A stretch of 64,000 bases of DNA from Rhizophagus irregularis (lineage: Eukaryota; Glomeromycota; Glomeromycetes; Glomerales; Glomeraceae). A program made the position numbers and the translations under genes. Under the pieces are notes generated by a model, which searched no databases, was not told the origin of the DNA, and saw only the letters and a list, made by a program, of their open reading frames with translations. Below, in pieces: positions 56,527-64,000 of the stretch. The first letter of the stretch is position 1, and each line of letters opens with the position of its first letter. The stretch spans positions 4,402,001-4,466,000 of the forward strand of contig NC_089443.1 in assembly GCF_026210795.1 (NCBI RefSeq), given 5' to 3'.

Positions 56527-57180
56527 ATGTTTAATTTATCTTATCTAGTTGGCTTTTTTGTGTAGGATGGGTCACTTATAAATTATTTATTTGGCCATTT
56601 TATATTTCTCTTTTGAGAAGAATTGGCCCGCCATCTGAAACATATTTTTTTTGGAAATTTTAAGTCGTTTTTGACAGAAAAGGCATATTATCTTTATTTT
56701 ATTTAGTATTTATCAACTCATGTACTATCTTTTATATATTGTATATATATATAGGAACCATATCTTAAGTAGATACAAAAAAATATGGAGTATTGTAAAA
56801 TTCAATAGAAACCACTTAAAATCCGCATGGAGAAATATGTGGAATCTGAATAGTTCTAATATTTTCCAAATACCCTGTGACAAAACGCGTGATATTTTCG
56901 GCGTAGATTCACAAAATTCGATGTGAATTCGCGTATGTGTGGGATTCCACATATTTCTGAACTAATCCATGTGGAATTACGTGAACTGATCTACTTAAAA
57001 TTTCATGATATAATTGGCCAACTATTTTTATCGCAGATACAAAAATAATCAAAAAACCCCCTGAAATGTGGGACGATATTGTTTTAATTGTCGGTAGAGG
57101 TTTTGTACTTGCGGAAAGTGAAGAATAAAGACAGAAAAAAAATGTTGAATCCACAGCTTTCACTTTTAACAATACCAAAG
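56527..57180 (+). pseudogene. cytochrome P450 relic, exons 1 and 2 only
   Basis: An inverted, decayed copy of the 5' part of the P450 at 59466-61659. Exon 1 (ATG at 56527) encodes MFNLSYLVGFFV then, after a 10-bp deletion, GWVTYKLFIWPFYISL, IGPPSETYFFGNFKSFLTE. The first intron is conserved (ACTCATGTACTATCTTTT and an AT-rich acceptor). Exon 2 is damaged and carries an insertion of about 195 bp, after which PTIFIADTKIIKKPPEMWDD, IVLIVGRGFVLAESEE and FTFNNTK are readable up to the conserved donor GTAATTATAC at 57181. The rest of the gene is absent. Not translatable. Confidence 0.85.
56810..57005. mobile_element. small insertion in the P450 relic
   Basis: Alignment with the intact gene places about 195 extra bp inside exon 2. 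The insert is rich in AAATATGTGGAAT / ATTCCACATATTTC, which form an inverted pair (about 56831 and 56941), and in GTGGAATT motifs like those at 660-880. Exact ends and a target duplication could not be fixed by eye. Confidence 0.5.
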
Positions 57181-57453
57181 TAATTATACTTCATCGATAA
57201 ATAATGAATATATTTTAAAATTAATAATTAATCAAATTAATATTTATTTCAATCCAGATAATGGTTCTAATATTTATCTGAGTAGATTCTACCTTAAAAG
57301 AGTTAATAGAAGATAAATAAACCAAAGAGAATCTAAAATCAATCTTACTCCCTATATCGTTAGCGTCAGTATGTATAAATATTCGTTTATATTAAAGAAA
57401 GTGATCTTTTTATTGGATTTATAAATTATTATCCTTATTTTTATGGTTTATAT
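57181..57453. other. spacer, no gene seen
   Basis: AT-rich spacer between the P450 relic and the element that starts at 57454; it begins in what was the second intron of the relic. Confidence 0.4.
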
Positions 57454-59004
57454 CCCTATAAGAAATATGTATACGGAAAGGATACGTTTTGTATACATTT
57501 TATGTACGTTTCTATAGATTCCGTATACAAATTCCGTATATTTAATAAGCAATTCATTTTTGAACATTTTTTAAAAAAACTAATGTATACGGAAAAAATT
57601 AATCATGCGGAATGTATACGGAATTTTTAAACTTAATATTTTTAGAAAATTTTACAAAAATCCCGTATCATTACACGAGATCACGTGATTGTTTATTGAT
57701 TTGTTATGATACGTTTTTTGTTTTTTTATATAAACCCTTACTTTGATGAGTTAGATCTTCCGATCTTCCTTTCTGTCTTTCCTTTCCTTTCTCTTATCTC
57801 TTGTCTTATTTTTGTTATTTTTTCTAAAATTTTCTTCTTTCTTTATCATCCCCCTTTTAAAAAAAAATTTTTTTTCGTACCTCACTTTAAAAAAGTTTTT
57901 TTTTCGTCACTCTCCCTTAAAAAAAAAATTTTTGATTTTATTCTTTTATTCCCACTCTTCTTTTTTTAAAAAAAATTTTCTTATTTCTATTTCTATTTCC
58001 TCTTTATAAAAAATTTTTTATTATTCTAACTTTGACGTCCTCCCTTTAAAAAAAAATTTTTTTTAACTTTCCTAACTTCGTTACCCCTCTTTTTAAAAAA
58101 ATATTTTTTTGATTTATTCTTTATTCCCTTTTCTTTTTTTATTTATATTTATCCCTTTTTTTATTTCATAGGCCAGCAGATTTTTTTTTGTGAGAAGATT
58201 CAGTTTTCTTTCTTCTTTTTTGTAGATCAGTTTGGGAGTCTTTTCCTTTTTGTAGGATGGTTCAGGATTTTTTTCTTTTTTTAGGTCAGTTCAAATTTTC
58301 TTTTTTTTTTTTGTAAGTTGGGTTCAGATTCTTTTCTTTTATAGGTTATTACAGTTTTGTTGCTTCGGAGTCTTCTTTTTTTATAGGTCAGTTTTGGATT
58401 TATTTTGTTGTTTTGGTTTCTTTTCATCAGACACTTCATAATTCTTTTCTTTTATGTAGGTCAGACATTCTGGAGTTCTCTTTCTTTTTTTGTAGGAATG
58501 CTAACCTTTGGTGACTTGGATGATTGCAGATACTATATGAGGGGGGGGTTTTGTTTCCAATTTAGTTAGACGTTCTTATTGTTTCTTTTTTTTGTTTTTT
58601 TGTTTTTTTAGGTTATTTGATTCCAAATGAACCTGAACTTATAGATAATTTTGGTTGCAATAGGTGGTTTTAATAGGGAGGGAATTTTCATAATATATTT
58701 GTATTTTGTTTATTTTTTATTTTTTATTTAATTTAATAAAGTAAAATTAGATTTATGAAAATACAATTATAGTAAACTGTAATACAAATAGTAAATTCAG
58801 TGACCAAATCGTATAAATTTCGTGATAAAAACAGTGATCAAATCATGTAAATTCCATATGAATCCCGTGCAAATTCCATATCCAAACCATATTTTTAGTG
58901 ATACGGAATTGTGCATTTTTCCGTATCCTATTATGATACGTTATTTCTAAGGAAAAAAATCGTATGAAAACTTTATAAAAAACGTATCCAATTTTTTTAT
59001 AGGG
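57454..59004. mobile_element. 1.55-kb element with CCCTATAA ends
   Basis: Left end CCCTATAAGAAATATGTATACG; right end is the complement of CCCTATAAAAAAATTGGATACG. Both flanks are TATAT (57449-57453 and 59005-59009), so a duplication of 2-5 bp. Subterminal parts repeat GTATACGGAA / TTCCGTATAC phrases. The centre (57740-58620) is pyrimidine-rich on the plus strand; from 58160 it carries about ten T-rich tracts ending TGTAGG or TATAGG spaced some 35-70 bp apart, followed by TCAG(T/A)TT. No transposase. The end resembles that of the repeats at 20856 and 53872. Confidence 0.65.
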
Positions 59005-59009
59005 TATAT

Positions 59010-59465
59010 CAATGTGATATTCTAATTACTAATAAACTGTTAAGCAAACTTTACAACAAATGCGAGAAAAAGGACGATACTTTCTTCAATTGGATAAAAA
59101 ACCTTGCCTACCGATAAAAAAAAAAAGCTTTAACCATACGAGTAGAAAAAAACGCAAAATATTTAACTTAAACCTAGATTTACCCAGCGATGATGCTTTA
59201 CGCTCACGATCACCTGAGGTAAATTTGAAGGGCGGGTAACGCTTTAAAAAAAAAACTGGTTTCTATTTCACACATTTTACCAAGAATTATAATTATTTTT
59301 TTATAGATAGGCGACTTAAATGAAGACCATCAAAAAAAATAGATTTATTAAATAAACAACTTTATGCATATATCAATTTACACACAATGAATAAAATAAA
59401 ATGTATATATTTAAAGTATGAGAATTAAAAAAGATATAAATTATAAATAAATAAATAAATTATTC
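59010..59465. other. spacer with an orphan exon-like stretch
   Basis: 59045-59218 on the plus strand reads openly from a possible acceptor (TACTAAT branch-like site, then TTAAG) through QTLQQMREKGRYFLQLDKKP, a lysine-rich stretch, NLNLDLPSDDALRSRSPE to a GAG/GTAAAT donor. It could be one exon left from a gene cut by the insertion at 57454-59004. The remainder is AT-rich 3' flank of the P450 gene. Confidence 0.3.
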
Positions 59466-61659
59466 TTAACCTTCAACTTTAGAAACAATTAATCCAAGAT
59501 ATGGACTAGGCTTACTAACACCTATAGTTCTCTTATTAAATTTAAAACCTTCAATTGGTTGAAAAACAAAATTCCTAATTAACATACTTAATAATATCTT
59601 AAATTCAGTTAAAGCTAATTTATTTCCTATACAAGATCTTGTACCGGCGAGGAAAGGTATATAATTTAGATTTGTCACATTTTTAGTTAATGAAGGATCT
59701 AACCACCTTTTTGGATCAAAATCATTGGCTGTTGGACCCCAGATTTCAGGTGATTTATGAAGTGCTGAAATGGCCATCATTATTGTAGTATTCTATTTTT
59801 AATAATAACAATAAATAATTAATTATTTTGAAATAACAAAATTTTAGCAATATATATATATAAAATAACAAACATACCTTTGGAATTAAATATTCTCCCA
59901 AAACTACATCTTTAACATTAGCCCGACCAACTATTGACGCTAAAATAAAAAATTACCAAGTTAATAACCTGAAGATGATTTTATAAATATTTTAAATTAA
60001 TAAATTAATATAATTAATATAAAAAATAAATTATACCAGGAGAATTTATTCTTAAAATTTCTTTAACTGTGCAATTCAAATACTCCAAAGAATTAATTTC
60101 ATCATATGTAGGGTTGAAATTTGATTTATCAGGAAAAGCTTTAACTAATTCTTCACGTAATAAGTCTTGCTCATGTGGATGCTGTGCAAGTAAATACAAA
60201 GCCCACAAAGTCGAAGCACTAGTGGTTTCATGGCCTGCTATTAGAAATGTCATAATCTGAAGTAATAATGTATGAATATTTTTAAAAAAATGATCGACAT
60301 AACCGGTAAGGAATTAATGTTAATGCTGGTAATGGTTTGACTTGGAATTATGTAATTCTGCCCGCCGGTTAATTTTTTCTCCTGGTTTTAATTACCTGAT
60401 ATTGTAATTCTTCATCAGTCATTTTCTCTTCAACGGGCAATGTTTTATTAATATTAATTAACAAAGATAGAAGATCGTTGCTTTTCAATTCTCCATTTTT
60501 CGCTTCATTATATTTTTCTTCCATCAATTTCTTTGATACTCGCCTAATAATTGCACACGCATTTTTAAAATTCTTGTTCATAGATATCGGAATATCTCTA
60601 AAAAATGGGATATAATTCGATAAAATGCTGATGACAAAGCGTAAGGCAGGGTTTGGTCCATTAAAAAGAAAATTATAGGCTTCCGCTAATTCGTTTGAAG
60701 TTGTTAACGAATTAAATTCATAATTAAATCCTAAATAAATAAATTGAAATTATTAAACGTCTAGAAATAGTGCCATTAATATCTGGAACGTCTGCGAAAA
60801 TATATACAGAATAGAATGTGTTGCAATATTTTGATGTAAAAATCATATGTAGTATAAATTATTAATGTCAAAGTTGTTGTAACTGCAGCAACTATACTTG
60901 GAAAATATTTAATTTTTGATAAAATTTATCTTTTTCTCACCAACTAAGCCAATGACATCTAAAGTAGCTTTTGAGATATAAGGCGTAAGATTGATGTTAG
61001 ATTCTCCTTGATTTAATTTATCTTCTAATAACTCTTTTAAAGTAAAAGCCACTCGAATAAATGTTGGAACCATTTCCTAGATTGAAATTAATATGTTTTA
61101 TTAATTTAATTTAATTATTTATTTTATCTCCTAGTACTAATAATGAAGTATAATTACTTTGATGTTATTATGAGTGAAAGCTGGATTCATCATTTTTCTC
61201 TGTCTTTTATGTTCTTCACCTTCCGCAAGTACAAGACCTCTCCCGGCAATTAAAATAGCATCAGCCAAAAAATTAGGAGGTTTAATATAATCATAAACAT
61301 GATTTAATGTCATATCTTGGATTATTTTTGTATCTGCGACAAAAATAGCTGGCCGATTAAATACTCCATTGAATTTTACAATATTCCCATATTTTTGTAC
61401 CCACTCAACATGTATGTCCTACATATATATATTCAAAAGATAGTACATGAGTCCATAAAATACTAATTAAAATACTAATAAATAACATTACCTCTTCTGT
61501 CAAAAGTGATTTAAAATTCCCAAGTAATATACTATCAGGTGGCGGGCCAGGAACTTTTCCCAAAGGAGAAACATAAAATGGCCAAATAAATAATTTATAA
61601 ATGACCCATCCTATAACTCCTAACACAAAAAATCCAACTAATGAAGATAAATTAAGCAT
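59466..61659 (-). CDS. cytochrome P450 monooxygenase
   Basis: Seven exons: 61659-61492, 61418-61158, 61076-60941, 60730-60396, 60256-60037, 59939-59878 and 59792-59466, all GT-AG and in phase, giving 502 residues, a normal microsomal P450 length. An N-terminal membrane anchor (LVGFFVLGVIGWVIYKLFIW) is followed by a proline-rich hinge (VPGPPPDS). The I-helix AGHETT lies near residue 307, ExxR (EILR) at about 366-369, FDPKRW in the PERF position, and the heme loop FLAGTRSCIG with Cys near 448. Fungal P450s of this CYP4/CYP52-like look often oxidise fatty acids, but the substrate cannot be told from sequence alone. It would act at the ER with a P450 reductase. A partial inverted copy lies at 56527-57180. 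Confidence 0.95.
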
Positions 61660-62410
61660 TTTTTTTTTTTACTTTTTTTTTGGAAGGAAATTTGGTCTTT
61701 GGTCATAAATTTTATAGATGTTGTCTCGGTTTCGGTAATTGATTTACCCGTTGTTTACCCGTTGTTTAGTTCTTTAAGGAAAAATCTAAAATTTTCGCAA
61801 TGGTTTTTATTGGGCAAAAAAGAGAAATGATCGTCATTTGTTTACTGTAACTGGATATTAACAGTTAAGCATTAATTTCAGACGCATTTGATTTAAAGAA
61901 TGAAAAATAAAAATAAAAAATTTTATTAAAAGAATAAGCTTAGTACCTGTAAAAATAGATGTCCCCTTTGATCAAATAAAGTAAATAAATTAATTCGTTT
62001 ATCCCTCAAATTTCATAAATCGGGCTCTATAAATAATGTTGATCTATGTTTATATATTCCATGTTTTTTTATTTTGCCGATCATTATCCGCATTTTCACG
62101 GAGTGTTTCGGAAGTACTTGATTAACACATAATGACTTAATTTTTATTCATTTTGACTAATTAATATTGAACGGAAATTACGATTTTTTAAATGCATCAG
62201 TTGTTCATTTTTTTTTTGGATAACAACGCCTAATTTCATATTAGATATGATTTCTTTTTTATATAATATATAAAACTTTAGAATCAAATGTGAGATCGAA
62301 TCATAAATAATCATAATAACCCCTTATTTAAGAAAACAAACGTTAGGCATGAAATTTTAGATATAATATATTTTACAATAATCTGGGCGTCCGCGGCATT
62401 ACAAATACTT
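61660..62410. other. intergenic, no gene seen
   Basis: Upstream region of the P450 gene, including a T-rich tract immediately before the start codon. No other gene. Confidence 0.5.
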
Positions 62411-62418
62411 AAAAAAAA
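62411..62418 (-). terminator. Pol III terminator of tRNA-Phe
   Basis: A run of eight T on the minus strand lies about 15 nt after the tRNA 3' end, as expected for RNA polymerase III termination. Confidence 0.7.
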
Positions 62419-62432
62419 TTTCAATTTAAATT

Positions 62433-62515
62433 GCGAGTTGGGTGGATTGAACACCCGGCCTTCAGATTACGAATCTAACTTCAGTCTGACGCTCTCCCAA
62501 CTGAGCTAAACTCGC
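62433..62515 (-). tRNA. tRNA-Phe (GAA) with an 11-nt intron
   Basis: All arms fold. The acceptor stem GCGAGTT pairs with AACTCGC (7 bp). The D arm is TAGCTCAGTTGGGAGAGCG, containing the A box. The anticodon stem TCAGA pairs with TCTGA. The T arm GGGTG/CACCC has loop TTCAATC (B box). The anticodon is GAA. The 5' half ends CTGAAG and the 3' half resumes ATCTGA, leaving TTAGATTCGTA as an intron at the canonical position one base after the anticodon. CCA is not encoded. The body closely resembles fungal tRNA-Phe. Confidence 0.96.
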
Positions 62516-63157
62516 GAATATCGAAGGAAGATGAATTTTTCTAAATCATGATATTAATTACGGATTACTTACAAAAAAAAAAATTTACGAAATTTGAAAT
62601 TCACGATTTCTCTTCCTCATATCTTACAAATATAATTTCTCAAAAAATTAATTTTTCTTGAATAAATTGTAACCGAAACATTAATCCTATAATGAAATGT
62701 AATTTTTAATTTTAATAATATAATTTTAAATTACTTTATCGATAATGATGATTTAGATGAAGACAAATTTATCGAATCGATGACGTAAATGAATATTCTT
62801 TTACATCGTATTTAATAAAGGTAGTTCATGGTTTCTTTTTGATAATGCCAGGCGGCATTATGTAATTCCAGCCCCGAAGAGATGCGTAGTAAAATTATTG
62901 CCGATCTCTAGTTACCCGTGTCCGCTCAAGAAATCTGAAGACGCATTTTTATACAAATAAATTGCAAAGATTTACTTATCGTTTCGACAAGCTTAATTTA
63001 TTTATTGGCGTAAGTCAATTTGCATATTTATTTTCTCAAAATTTAAATCGTCAAAATGTATGGATTTGCTTTTTAATATAAACACTTTAGAAAATCTAAA
63101 TTTAATACACTTGGATAATATTACATCTAAAATCTAACATAAATTGTCAATTTGAAT
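62516..63157. other. intergenic, no gene seen
   Basis: AT-rich region between the tRNA and the 3' end of the metalloprotease gene. No gene. Confidence 0.5.
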
Positions 63158-64000
63158 TTAAAAAAAATTAACAATATTTAATAGTATACAAACAAAAGAC
63201 AATAATAGATTAAAACTAATATGTATTCCAATATTAATATCTGGAGGAGTATAACTTTGTTTAACGTCGTACCTAAAATTAATAAAATTTCATTAAAATA
63301 AAAATTAATAAAGTAATTTATTATTAGATAATATACTAATGAAATTTACCCTAAAACTCCCAAGAATCGTCTCAAATTAGGACCTATCGGACCAGTTGTA
63401 TTAGTACTACCAGTTTTTTCCATCTTATCATCAAGAGTTTCTCCGCTAGTATAACTATATACCATCAAAAAATCACTAGTATTATTATAAGTTTGCATGT
63501 CTACATGACCAATACTTGAACCATTGTTAAAAAGGATACTAGTCTCTAATAAGAGGATATCATTTTGATTGGGAGATAATTGATTACTGGATTGTATATT
63601 AGATGTAAGTAGAAGACCCATTGTACCACGCGTATTATTAGCAATATTATACACATATTGAGCTATTGAAAATTGCGGCGATTTCGAAAACGAATTAATA
63701 AAATCTTGATCAGAATATGTTGTTAAGTTATACTGAAATTGATTTAATTCATCGGTCATAGATGAAAGAGATTTTCCGTTTTGCGTTAGTACTATAAATT
63801 TATCAAATATGTTTTCAACGAATAGAGGTTGTGAAGGTGAATCTCCAAAACCAGGTCTTAATGCTGTTTTTAAAGGATAATCATCCCATGAATTTGTAAA
63901 TCCTAATCCATGAATAAATTCATGAATTACAACGTACAACAAATCCACATATCCTACTGGCATAGGCAGTGGATCTCCTCTAAACCAATAATCCTTTTGT
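63158..64000 (-). CDS. secreted or GPI-anchored zinc metalloprotease-like protein (5' end outside)
   Basis: Runs off the window at 64000. Exon 64000-63350, intron 63273-63349 (GTAAAT...TTTTAG), exon 63272-63158 ending TAA. The first exon reads YWFRGDPLPMPVGYVDLLYV then VVIHEFIHGLGFTNSW, an HExxHxxGxxx zincin signature (two His and the catalytic Glu visible), and about 150 residues rich in Asn/Ser with several N-glycosylation sequons (NTS, NTT, NGS). The splice adds GYDVKQSYTPPD and a C-terminal hydrophobic segment (IHISFNLLLSFVCILLNIVN) without a basic tail, which looks like a GPI-attachment signal. The signal peptide would lie in the missing 5' part. Substrate unknown; related fungal proteins are usually uncharacterised. 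Confidence 0.8.

Noticed and set aside
63346-63349. TAA directly after the GVLG codons as the end of the metalloprotease gene
   Set aside because: A GTAAAT donor overlaps it and a TTTTAG acceptor 77 nt on restores the frame and adds a hydrophobic GPI-type tail, so the spliced form was preferred.

Overview
The window is AT-rich eukaryotic DNA with short spliceosomal introns of about 50-140 nt (GTAAGT/GTATGT donors, TTTTAG or TGTAG acceptors), an intron-bearing tRNA gene and a dense load of mobile elements. The gene families (expanded TKL-like kinases whose N-terminal region has the CKKCN...NWTSGN...IDKFIQ pattern, BTB-BACK-TLDc, F-box, HMG-box, Crinkler, Plavaka-type transposase) point to an arbuscular mycorrhizal fungus of the Rhizophagus/Glomeromycotina type. 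That assignment is inference from family recognition; no database was consulted.

Layout. 1-5.5 kb: an F-box gene fragment, the 3' end of a Plavaka-like transposase, a palindrome and a lineage-specific hypothetical gene. 5.9-17.7 kb: almost entirely repeats. These are two arrays of intron-like cassettes, a 3.5-kb element with 3-bp target duplication, a hAT-like element holding four tandem hairpins, a 2.3-kb tandem array and minisatellites; matching ends at 8532 and 17682 suggest one 9.15-kb nested composite. 17.7-23.3 kb: a decayed DDE transposase, a third hairpin array, and a coiled-coil gene broken by a foldback MITE. 24.2-27.1 kb: an apparently intact Crinkler (CRN) gene of four exons with an NTPase core and a nuclease-like C-terminus. 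27.9-36.6 kb: a dead kinase, a hAT-like element, a foldback, and a second hAT-like element whose internal tandem array is split by a 4.4-kb DDE transposon. 36.6-42.3 kb: a CpG-poor relic without genes. 42.3-64 kb: the gene-bearing part, with an F-box gene, an HMG-box pseudogene, a BTB-TLDc gene, an eight-exon kinase gene with seven N-lobe modules, a truncated LINE, a P450 relic, an intact seven-exon P450, tRNA-Phe and a partial secreted/GPI-type zinc metalloprotease.

Genes that look intact: CRN (24179-27136), F-box (42323-43792), BTB-TLDc (46864-48375), repeat kinase (49628-53858), P450 (59466-61659), tRNA-Phe (62433-62515) and the metalloprotease (63158-64000, cut by the window edge). No operon-like grouping or shared pathway is visible; they are independent single genes between mobile elements. 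In the transposases, the coiled-coil gene and the dead kinase, nearly every in-frame stop I checked can be reached from a sense codon by one C-to-T change (usually CGA to TGA), consistent with cytosine-methylation decay or a RIP-like process.

The most unusual signals are (1) the kinase gene in which an N-lobe exon is repeated seven times and only the last copy keeps the glycine loop; (2) about 30 intron-like cassettes in two arrays, each with donor and acceptor motifs and usually two hairpins; (3) a shared palindromic core found in four unrelated foldback contexts; and (4) a set of nested insertions that can be ordered in time from their target-site duplications.
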